Assembly: GCA_023630585.1 (NCBI GenBank)
Contig: CM042547.1
Span: 4,879,368 to 4,943,367, forward strand
DNA: 64,000 nt
Direction: 5' to 3'
Origin: Cranoglanis bouderius
Taxonomy: Eukaryota; Chordata; Actinopteri; Siluriformes; Cranoglanididae
Positions 1 through 10,700 of this stretch are shown piece after piece. The notes beneath the pieces were generated by a model. That model worked only from the letters and a program-made list of their open reading frames with translations, did not search any database and was not told the origin of the DNA. Each line of letters starts with the position of its first letter. Positions within the stretch are counted from its first letter, which is position 1. The position numbers and the translations under genes are program-made.

Positions 1-29
1 CTGCTACTATAGATATGTTATTGGAACAC

Positions 30-136
30 GTGTGTGTCCGTGTCCCCGTGTGTGTCCCCGTGTGTGTCCGTCCGTCCATGCCCGTTCGTGCGCATGTGTC
101 TGTGCCCGCGTGTGTGCATGTGTGTGTGTGTGCGCA
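30..136. repeat. Degenerate GT-rich tract in secernin intron
   Basis: Imperfect GTGTGTCC-type repeats run up to the acceptor of the first visible secernin exon. Several overlapping open frames here come from the repeat and are not genes. Confidence 0.8.
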
Positions 137-137
137 G

Positions 138-1005
138 GCTCTGTAACGGCGGAGGTGATGATGAGCATCCTGAGGGACAAGCTCAGTGGCATCTGCATGG
201 ATTCGGCAGGTTTCCGCACCACAGGCAGCATGGTTTCCATCCTCCCACGAGATCCCAGCATGCCCTGCGTTCACTTCTTCACTGCCACCCCAGATCCCTC
301 CAGGTTCCTGTCTCAAGGGATACTTCACACTTCACACCATTCTGTTAACGATGCTAACAACAGCATTTCTGTAGCAGTGCGCCATGTTAATAGTGATATT
401 GCTCATAACCTGCGTTAGTTCAAGTTGAGGTTGGTTTATGTTCAGTTCTTACAGTTTGTCCTATAAGGATGTTTCACTGTGGCCTTCCTAACCCTACAGG
501 TCTGTTTTCAAGCCATTCATCTTCTCGGAGAGCGTGCGCCCCGTTACTATGGTGATGTCTCCACAGTATGGCTCAGATGATCCTGTGAAGACTCGGCCTC
601 GATTCCAGCGTCAGGTGGACAGGAAGCACGAGCTTTACCGAGCTCACCAGGCTGCTGTGGAGGCAAATCCGGTGAGAAGTCATGTCCTGAACCGGGAACG
701 TTTTTACCCGTCACATGTGTCTGATTCCTCAGAGATGCAGTTTATGAGAACAAGATGGAGCAAAGCATTATGCCAAATTAGAGAGATAATTTGCCTCCGT
801 TTATATAGTCATTAAGTGTGTGTGTGTGTGTGTGTGTGTATTGGTGACTCAGGATGGTGGAGTGTCTCTGCAGGAGACTATGCGCTTCTTAGAGTCACAG
901 TGTCTGCAGGAGATCGAAGCCATGCTCAGGGGGGAGGTGGAGGGCCAGGAGCTGGGCGATCTCTTCTTCGACTGCGTGGACACAGAGATAAAGTTCTACC
1001 AGTGA
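138..1005 (+). CDS. scrn: Secernin family protein, C-terminal part (3 exons; 5' end outside window)
   Basis: Coding exons are 138-303, 500-671 and 853-1005 (stop TGA at 1003-1005). Each is flanked by AG/GT, and the phases agree (2-nt codon split at the first junction, phase 0 at the second). Together they encode about 162 residues, the C-terminal 40% of a secernin (usually about 415-425 aa). Hallmarks seen: ATPDPSR joined to SVFKPFIF, RFQRQVDRKHELYRAHQ, and the terminal LFFDCVDTEIKFYQ. Secernins belong to the C69-like dipeptidase fold; secernin-1 is a cytosolic protein implicated in mast-cell exocytosis. The N-terminal nucleophile cysteine expected of the family lies outside the window, so catalytic competence cannot be judged. 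I cannot decide between the SCRN1, 2 and 3 paralogues. No frame breaks were seen. Confidence 0.93.
815..839. repeat. (GT)n microsatellite in last secernin intron
   Basis: An uninterrupted GT run lies just upstream of the final exon acceptor (AG at 851-852). Confidence 0.9.
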
Positions 1006-1419
1006 GACAGAGCAGGTAAATATACCACATTCCAAACTGCTGATCAGTTAATATAAAGCAGGGGTGTTTTAATCCTGCTGCTTAACAGAGCTAAATAATT
1101 ATAGGATGGTAATGCAGAGTTTAACAACATCTACGCTTTAGCTGTGGCAGGTACGATGTTTTGTCCCGCTGCTACACCAACGCGGAGAAGCCGGAAAACT
1201 AGGTGTTTCTGCTTTGTCAGTTATTTGTAGACCAAACGTGGGGAAAAAAATTAACCAGCCAAAAAAGCCAATTCACTGCGGGCGATGTACGTGCTGCCAA
1301 AAAAGGATCTGAGTGCGAGAAATTAAAATGAGTTAACTGTATGTAAAAAAAAAAAAAAAAGGTGGAATGTGCATTTTTGTTTAATTAAAACATCCGTATC
1401 AACAGACAGGTCATTCAGT

Positions 1420-1425
1420 AATAAA
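1420..1425 (+). terminator. Candidate polyadenylation signal for the secernin gene
   Basis: This is the first AATAAA after the secernin stop codon, about 415 bp downstream, with a second overlapping copy and a GT-rich stretch at about 1445. It is position-based only; there is no transcript evidence. Confidence 0.35.
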
Positions 1426-1466
1426 AATAAACACAGTATTGCATGTTGTGTGTGTCACCTTTTTAG

Positions 1467-1595
1467 TATGTCTCCCCGTGGTTTGGGGGTTTCCTCCGGG
1501 TACGCTGGTTTCCTTCCCCAGTCCAAAGACATGCATTGTAGGCTGATTGGCATTTCCAAATTGTCCATGGTGTGTGAGTGTGTGTGCGATGGGTT
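1467..1595 (+). mobile_element. 5'-truncated DANA/V-SINE-type fragment
   Basis: It carries the conserved central block (CTCCCCGTG, then GGGGGTTTCCTCC, CCAAAGACATG, AAATTGTCCATGGTG) also present in the full copy at 43788-44127. The tRNA-like head with A and B boxes is missing. The fragment abuts a Tc1 remnant. Confidence 0.7.
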
Positions 1596-1597
1596 GA

Positions 1598-2328
1598 CTG
1601 TTCGTGAACGACAGTTCTGTGGGTGGAAACGCCTTGTTGATAAAGAGAGATCAGAGGAAAATGGTTAGATTGGTTCAGGCTGCCAGAAAGGATACAGTAA
1701 CTCAAATAAGCACTCTTTACAACCGCGGTGAGCAGAAGAGCAACTCAGAACATACAAAACATCAAACCTTGAGGTGGATGAGCTACAAGAGCAGAATTCT
1801 CAGATTCCTGTTCCTGGCTGACAGGAGTCGACCCCAATGTGGTCTTCTGCTCTTGTAGCTCATCCACCTCAAGGTTTGATGTTTTGTATGTTCTGAGTTG
1901 CTCTTCTGCTCACCGCGGTTGTAAAGAGTGCTTATTTGAGTTACTGTATGCTTCCTGGCAGCTCCTCTGGTCTCTCTCATCAACAAGGTGTCTCGGCTTG
2001 CACATCCTGCACTCACGGGATGTTTTTTGTTTTTCACACCATTCTGTATAAACTCTAGAGACTGTTGTGTGTGAAAATCCTCAGGAGATCAGCGGTTTCT
2101 GAAATACTGAAACCAGCCCATCTGGTACCAACATCCATGCCACAGTTAAAGTCACAGAGATCCCAGTTTTTCCCCCATTCTGATGTTTGATGTGAACATT
2201 AACTGAAGCGCTTGACCTGCATCTGCATGATTTTATTCATTGCACTGCTGCCACATGATTGGCTGATTAGATAACTACGTTAATGTGCATGTGTACAGGT
2301 GTTCCTAATAAAGTGGACGGTGAGTGTA
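1598..2328 (-). mobile_element. Tc1-like element rearranged head-to-head (inverted duplication)
   Basis: The right end shows GTTCCTAATAAAGTGG, the terminus shared with copies at 17806-18062 and 19117-19980. The body on the - strand (about 2037-1783) encodes Tc1 transposase remnants. The left part (1604-1800) encodes the same transposase segment on the + strand. The two halves face each other as a hairpin (1692-1796 against 1845-1949). It is not functional. Confidence 0.8.
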
Positions 2329-3427
2329 GTTCATAAGTTTTTTTTTTTTTTTTTATAAATACAAGAAGTTTCAGTATTTTCATGGATACTTCCCAATCAG
2401 CATACTAGAATAATTAGAATACTCCTATTTTATGCTTCATTAGTAAATGGTTTTGCATGCAAGTCATGGCTGCTCAGAGCTATTTTGCATTCTTGAAATA
2501 ACAGTAGTAACAGTAGAAACGTAAAGCCACCACCTTTAACATGCTGCTGTTTCTGCTGTTTTGCAGTTGTCTTGTGAATGTCGCTAGTGCTTGCTGATCT
2601 GCTCCGGAGAGGGACGGGACGGACCTGTCTGCTCCGATACACCTCTCTTAGTTCCCCTGATGCAATGCAACACATCGTGATGTCCATTAACTTGCCACAC
2701 TAAGTGTAACTGTATAAAACAGGTACTAGATGTTCATGCCCCATAATCATGTGTAATTGTCGCACCAGGCGGTCATATATACGCACCACATTAATGAGTA
2801 AGTGATAGATTACTAAGGTGTGTGTGTGTGTGTGTGTGTAGAGAATAAAGTGTGTGAGAAAAGAATAGCGGACACATACTCTGATCATTCCTGTGTACGT
2901 CCACGAGGGTTCAGCTGCCTGGCTGGTCCTCAGAGGAGAATGTGAATAAAGGTAACAACTTTACACTGGATTACCGTCTGGATTTCTGCTGCTTTGCTTA
3001 TTCACTGGCATTCTCTACCATGTGGTACAGTATATATCAGCAATCACCAATACCTTCCTACAATCTGAGTTCCTGCTGTATTCAGTTGCAGCAGACCTGA
3101 TCGAGCTAATCAAGTACTGTCATTATCTGGAACAGGAAAGTAGGATCAGGGCTAGTGATCACTGCAGTATATATTCATGGACGGTTGGAGATGTATATAA
3201 TAATTATGAGGTACTCACACACATTTATGACCAAACACTGTATGTGCACTAGAGCAGACTGAGCCAGCTTCCAAAAGAGGGTAAATCACAACACAACACA
3301 AACAATATGTAGAGAAAGACACTTAATATTGTAACAGACAACTCGTAAAAATGGACGATGCTACAACATGCTTTATATATAAGAAATAAAACACAGCTGG
3401 TGTGTGATGCTTTTATCTCCCTGAAAT
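2329..3427. other. Intergenic stretch, nothing recognised except a GT run
   Basis: It holds a (GT)n microsatellite at about 2817-2840 and short A/T tracts. No exon with splice signals and no known repeat was recognised. The short open frames have no family resemblance. Confidence 0.6.
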
Positions 3428-3650
3428 TGATTATTTTCCCATAAAAGGATGCTCTGAAAGTGTTTTATCTCTTTTAAACCACAGCAGTTTTCCAACACTA
3501 ACTTTTTAATTTGTTGTTAAAAAAATGACGCATCATATTTTTTTGCCTGTTTATAGTTACGTTTGTTGTTGTTTCTGCCAAACAAGTTAGTTTCTGTTAT
3601 CACTTGTGTTATGAAAGTTATAAACAGTCGTTTCCTCACTGCTATTTTTT
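3428..3650 (+). mobile_element. Non-autonomous repeat, truncated copy (family A/C)
   Basis: It starts with TTGATTATTTTCCCATAAAA, then the blocks ACAGCAGTTTTCCAA and GTTATCACTTGTGTTATGAA and the end AGTCGTTTCCTCACTG. The same block order occurs at 21726-21950 (+) and, in reverse, at 10910-11100 (-). Confidence 0.6.
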
Positions 3651-3785
3651 TCTCTGTCTTGGTGTTGATCAGAAAAAAAAAAAGACTTTCCTGTGTTGGT
3701 AAACTTACAGCTTTACCTCTGACTCTTAGGAAGAGCTGACCCTGGAGTCTCCTTCCAAAACATCATAAACAATACATTTATTATT

Positions 3786-4238
3786 ATAAACAACAAAAGC
3801 AACAACAACAATAATAGTAACAACAACAATAACAACAATAATAAGAATAGTAACAACAACAACAACAATAATAGTAACAACAATAACAACAATAATAAGA
3901 ATAGTAACAACAATAATAGTAACAACAATAACAATAATAATAACAGTAATAAGAATAATAACAGCAACAACAATAACAACAATAATAAGAATAGTAACAA
4001 CAATAATAGTAACAGCAATAACAATAGTGACAATAACAACAATAATAACAGTAATAAGAATAATAACAGCAACAACAATAATAATAATAATAATGGTAAC
4101 AACACTAATAGTAGTAACAACAATAATCATAGTAAACAATAATAGTAACAACAATAACAATAATAATAGTAACAATAACAGTAACAATGACAACAGTAAC
4201 AACACCAACAATAATAATAATAACAATCATAAGATCTC
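3786..4238. repeat. Long AAC/AAT/AGT triplet microsatellite array
   Basis: About 450 bp of interspersed AAC, AAT, AAG and AGT triplets, all in one triplet register. This produces artefactual open frames on both strands (poly-Leu and Ile/Val-rich on the - strand, Asn-rich on the + strand). Confidence 0.95.
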
Positions 4239-4734
4239 ACAAAAAACTTCACTATATCAACAATGACATTTATTTTTAAAATCTGTTTATATAGAGCACA
4301 AAAGTCAGTGTTGGTTGTTACTATAGAAATGATGATATATTGGAATGAGTGCATTAATATAAACCAGTGATGTTCACTGCAGGGACTGTTGTCCGAGGTG
4401 AGGTTATCGAAAATTAATCAACGCCTTCTGACCAGTCAGACTTGAGAATGCAACAGTTTTCAAGAATTCCTGAAAAAGCACAAGGTGCCTATTTTTTGAT
4501 AAATGTTCGTGGTATTTATTTAATTCTTATACACTTAGTTTAGGCTAATTGTCACCCACAAATGTATTTATTAGTGCTAATACATAGACCTTATTAATGG
4601 GTTATGTACAGTACAGTATTTACACACTAGGCTGCAGTATCTCCTCCAGGCCACACGGTGTCGCTATGACAAAAGCAACCCTGAAGGAAGCTCGTCTCTT
4701 CTCTCTGCCACTTTTAACCATCTTCACCAGCATC

Positions 4735-7700
4735 ATGGCGGACGACGTGGATGTTGACATCGAAGGAGACGAATGTGATGCAGATGATGGGTAAACATAC
4801 TTTCTGAATACGTTCCTGAGCTTTTTAAGGATTGTTATGGACAAAACTTTTCGCCCAGAATTCAGTAGAGACGCTGATAGTAAGGCTGCGTTCCCAATGG
4901 CGTTCTATTCGACATGTAGTGCACTTTAAAGGGTGTTAAAACACATTGGTTCATACCCTAATTACTGCACTTAGATGGGGAGTAGGGACACATTTTGTGT
5001 TGAGCCTGAGACTGGATGCTGACCGTGTTAACAGGTGTAAGGGAACCGGTTCGGACATTTCTGTGTAGGTTTTTATTGGTTACATTTGGTCATATCCCTG
5101 CTGAAAAACAACAACACCCCCCCCTCCCCCAAAACCAAACAATAGAAACCCTCATAGATTTTGTAATGGATTTAATGGTTATAATGGGAATTGTATTGGT
5201 TTTAATGGAAACTGTAATGGTCCCTGTGGGTCTCTACTGGTAATTTGTTGCCTTCTATTGGTGGCATGTTATGTCTAGTGGATACCATTAAGGATCAGTA
5301 ATGGTTTTAATGGTTAGCTGATGGTTTTTAATGGTATTTGTAGTGGAAACCATTCAGATTTCTGTGATGGTTTCTATTGTTTTTTTCAGCAGGGATATTT
5401 TAAGCAAAAGGGTGAATTATTGTTTCATTTTCATCATGGAAAGAACATTTATTGCCTTAACAAAATGAACCCCCATGAGGATGTCATGCTCTTACCTGTG
5501 ATGCTGATTAGATTACTTGGATAAAGATCTCACCTGCTTGATTTTCCAGTGATCTTACCAGAGCAGTGATCCTCCAGGATCAGTACTTACAGTCAGCATG
5601 GAGGACTGACCCTACAGTGCTGGTAAGAGACAGTTACAGATTGTCACAGCACACTGAGATCACCAGCTCTTCGTTGGATTATATCTCACCATTTGGATTT
5701 CTCATGTTGTCTTGTTTTTCTCTCTCAGCCCTGGACCCTGGATAACTCAATCAGCGATGAGAACAGAGAGATCATTGAGAGCATGCTTCTGGAAGAACAA
5801 TATCCTTATTCGAAGTGATCCAGGGTTTCCTTTTCAGTTCACTTTTAATTGTATACAGGGTCCCACAACTCTCCATACATACACAGGGCACTATGTTTGC
5901 CAGCACCACGTCGGTTGTGCCTTCGTCAGTGGATGTTCGTGGACGTCCACTTCTCGGGTGGTCCTCAACACTTCCAGTCTTTTTGAATTTGTTAATAAGT
6001 TCGGTAACCGCTTCGTGTGTGATGTGCTCGCCGTCAGTGTTCAAAGTTCTTGTCAAAGTCCCCCAACCCCCCGTCGAAATTCACCAACCAGGGTTTTGAT
6101 GTTGCTGTATTTTCCATTTCAATCTATATTAAAAAAAATGACACAGTGACCTGATTATATATTATATATCTATTTAATTTAGTACTTATTTTATTTAAAA
6201 AAAATTTCTCATATTTATGTTAGATGGCTTGTTACAACTGTCTGATGGTGAGCTAACATAGCGTTAGATAGAGAAAGACTACTTGCACATTAAAATTATA
6301 ACCTAGCAACTGTTCAGAGATAAAGGCTATTCAATGTCAATAAATTAGGTGTACCAAACAATCATAAAAAAAAAGAAGAGTTACATCTTACCATCATCAT
6401 GAGGTGAAAATGAAGATGGGAAAAAAAAAAATCTAATTTGGATTACTTATGAAACTGGGACAAATAACAGACAATGTTTATGTTTCTACTATTATACAGG
6501 GTGTCCCAAAAGTCTCCATACATGGGGGGAATTAACACTTTTTAGCAAAATATTTCGTACTTAGTTTATATTGTATATTTTTCCCCAGATAGCCTTTAGG
6601 AATGCCTTTGACAAAAGAAGAACGTATTGAAATCATTCTCATGGCTGGATCAGAAGCTGTCGCAAAGTTGCGATGGACTTTAACAGGAAACGTGGCGAGC
6701 ACATCACACACGACACTGTCGCCAAACTTATTAACAAATTCAAAAAGAGTGGAAGTGTTGGACCAACCGAGACGTGGATGTCCACCAACATCCACTGACG
6801 AAGACACAACCGATGTGGTGCTGGCAAACATAGTGCCCTGTGTATGGAGTCTTTTGGCACACCCTTTAGTTTAAATGAAATACCAGGGACAGCCCCCCCC
6901 CCCAAGTTAATTATTTGGGCCTTATGGGAAGTCCCTTAACGCTAATGGCGGGTCCAGGACCCCAGGCCACTCTCCATTCGAACACTGCTTTCCTGTTAAA
7001 GTCCATCGCAACCTGAAAAAAAAAAAAATATATAAACTATGAAAAATTTTGGACGACATTATGCTAAAAAGTGTTGGAGACTTAGGGACACCCTGTATTT
7101 TGTCCGAAAGAATACGTGTACGTCCTTAACTTTGTTTACGTATTATTTTGCTGGGAAGAAGGTTCCTAAAGTGCCGTGGACTGACGAAAAGCCTAAAATA
7201 AAAAAGTGAGTAAAGAATGAAATGTATTCTTCTCGATTTTGTGTCGAGGTGATTGTCCAGAACAAATGACTTTTTGGGTAAGTGGTATTGCTGAATAAAT
7301 TTAAAAAAAAAAAAAAGTTTCATGAAAATGAGTGTAGAAAGTTTGTGTGACCCTGCGCAGGTCACCGGTGAAGAGCTCTGGGGCGTCGGCTCGTTGGGCA
7401 CAAGAGGAGAAGGATCTCTTTGAGAAAGGACTAGTATGTTATTGTTTCCCCTTTGTTTTAAACGACATTACAAACGTACAACAGCTAGCGTATATACAGT
7501 GATCATGTTAAAAGCGTACAATAACACTGCTGTGACTTTATGACCTTGTACCGAACCAGGCTCAGTTTGGTCGGAGGTGGACGAAAATCGCAAAGCTGAT
7601 CGGCACTAGGACTGTTCTTCAAGTGAAGAGCTACGCCAGGCAGTACTTTAAAAACAAGGTACGGCATAACAGCACATTCTCTTTAAAGATTATTGAGATG

Positions 7701-10700
7701 TTCTGAAGTTTGGGTTTAATGTGTGGATGGTGCTGTGTGTGCATCAGCACGTCAATACGTTGAAGATATTATAGATGCGTTAGAAATGTTTTTCAAATTA
7801 TTGCATGGTTTTGTTTACATTTTCCGGTCTATAAGAACTCTACGAATGACATACTGCTGCTTTAAGTTAAATATAACTATAAAGGGTTGTTCCAGTCACC
7901 TTTAATTAACAGAAATGACTTCTGATACATCAGTTATAGTACCTTGTTACTTTTACCAGATTATGCATCAGTGTTTATGTAGATTGTTGCAAATTGTTGT
8001 CACTGATTGTATTTGTGGCTGCGACAAACCGTCATCGGCTCAGTTATCCTAGTTATCATGTCATTCTCTTCGTACTCGACTCCAAACTAATAAATCACGA
8101 AAAGGATCTGCAGAACTGATCTCTCGTCTCTTCTGTTTGTCTTCTAATCTGAAGGCTAAAGCTGAAGGTCGTGCTGAAGTGTCTTCCACTAAGCCCCAGA
8201 GCGCACTGCTTCATGCGCTACCATCAGGATCCATCCCTCCCTCTGTCCAGCCTCAGACTGCTGCTCTGGCCAACGCTGTACGCATCGAACGCCTGTCTGA
8301 CGACGAGGACGTGGACATCACCGATGACCTGAGCGATGATGCGAGTCAGCCTGAGAACCAGTACGATTTCAGAGTTGAGCCCAACGATTTGGACCAGCCT
8401 CAGGACCAGAGAGGTCAAACTCAAATAGCGTTCTGTGCAGGCGAACAGTACGGAAATGACGTCTCGGACGTAGTGGAAGCGTCTGATACACCTGCTGAGC
8501 TCATCTCTGAGGGGAACAGCAGACACTTTCGGACAGTGACTGAGTCAGAACCTGGAGATCATAGAGAGTCCTGGTACACAAAAACACAGCCCCGGCATGA
8601 GGATGACTGCTCTGAAGGTACCTACTGCTTATTTTTAAGGCGTATATATATATATATATACACAACATGATTATATGCTCATTCAGCATAAAAACTAATA
8701 TTATTCTTAACCACTGTGCATGTATAGGCCTGTCACCATAACTACTTTTGTTGGACGATGTATTGTCCCAGAAATTATTGCGATAAATGATATTATTGTC
8801 ATTTTAAGACCATTTTTATGCCAGTGATATAATGATAATGTAATAACATAATAATGCGAGTACACCCTTTCAAAGAGCAATGAACTTTTAATTCTTAAGA
8901 ATATTCAGACGTTGGATTTGGAATGTCAAAAAAAAAAAAAATATTAACAGCCTAAATAAATGAAACAAATAAAATAAAACCACTCAACCAAAACAATAAA
9001 TAAAATGGATTGTAATACAATATTGTGAATTCTTTATGCTTTAGTTATTCATTGTCCGTATTCACAACATGACTAACCATTCTACCTAGCGCGTTACTTA
9101 AGTTGAAGTTCACTTGTGCATTCGTGTCATTGTGTGCAGAAGCGAGTTGTAACATTAGGTTTATGTTGTGTGTAAATCTCTGATTAATCTCATACGCATA
9201 TAGGATGTTTGGGTGAGTTAATTAACCCACTAGTAAAGCACTACAGTTTACCGCTGGTCATTCACTGTTCAGCTTCAGCTCACGCAGCTTAAGCGGCTCA
9301 ATCCCCGACGTTATTGAGTATGAAACAGTAGAACTATTCTTTCTAGATTTTTCTTCTTCGAAAAACATTGTTAGCGCGTTATTAATATCTTGCGTGTCGT
9401 TTTTTTCAACGGTATTTTAAAATTAAAATCTGCGCTAGTGCTTGCCACACATCTTAAATTCGAATGCACAGTGTTTGCATTCGAAAGAGCATTTTTATTT
9501 TAAATTCGACAAATATTCAAAGTTGGAATTTTAATTTGACAGCCCTCGAGCAGACGAGAAGACAGAAGCAGCGCGAAAGGCTAAAATGTTGGTGACATTC
9601 ATTCTTATGTAAACAAACACGCATGTAAACGCAATGGGCGATATCGAGGTCAGCAAAAATGATCGAGATCACGTCCATATATCGCACGATAAATCGATAA
9701 CGTAATTATCGTGACAGGCCTAACTGAGGATTATTAACGTTGGTATTTTGTTTTGTAGATAAAGTTGAGAAGAGTCCACTAGAGGACGCAGAGGACCAGG
9801 ACGAAGAGGAGGAGCTGAAGCCCCCTGAACAGGAAGTAACACTGGACACAAGCACCATCACAGAAGAAGAAAAGCAGGCCATCCCAGAATTCTTTGAGGG
9901 TCGTCAGTCGAAAACCCCAGAGCGATACCTGAAAATCCGCAACTACATACTGGACCAGTGGTGAGTGTGCGATGGATCCTGATGGATTTATGAGGCAAAA
10001 TCGACTGTAATATGTTATTTAAAGTGTGTGTGTATGTGTGTTAGGGAGAAGAGCAAACCCAAGTACTTAAATAAGACGTCAGTGCGTCCAGGCTTGAAGA
10101 ACTGCGGGGATGTGAACTGCATTGGGCGAATACACACTTACCTGGAGCTCATAGGGGCGATCAACTTCAACTGTGGTAATGCTCCTAACTCTGTCTATTG
10201 TTGTCTCATGCTCCGGTCTTGGAGTGTGGTTACATTTGAAAGAGCATAATTTATTTGGCACACAGCACAGAAAGTCTTTAGTTCCCATTCAAAAATGCCA
10301 CTCATGTAATTATTCTGTTGTATTTACAGCAAGCGTGCTGTTTTTTTTTCTTTTTTTTTCTTTTTTCCCCAAAAAGTGACATTTTGTCATTTCTGTTGGA
10401 CATGTGATTGACAAAATAATGTAACTGATGAACAACGTTGCAGCTCAATATGGGGTGTATTGACAAGCAAAATATAACTAAATATATTTAACTGTTTAAT
10501 TTAGTTGTTAGTATTAAAATTATTATTTTATTTATTTATTTATTTGTTACAGTTTATCATTAGCATGGCAGTTTCCAGGTTAATATGCATTAGGCACGCG
10601 TAAGTGCAGTTTATACTAAGCTTGGCGAAGGACCCATGTACTTAAGGGTTAAGATATATTCAGATATAAACCAGCAAATGCACTAAATACATGCACTGAG

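Noticed and set aside
3713..4226. Long - strand open frames of almost pure Leu or Ile/Val/Thr
   Set aside because: They are translations of the triplet microsatellite at 3786-4238; no gene structure.
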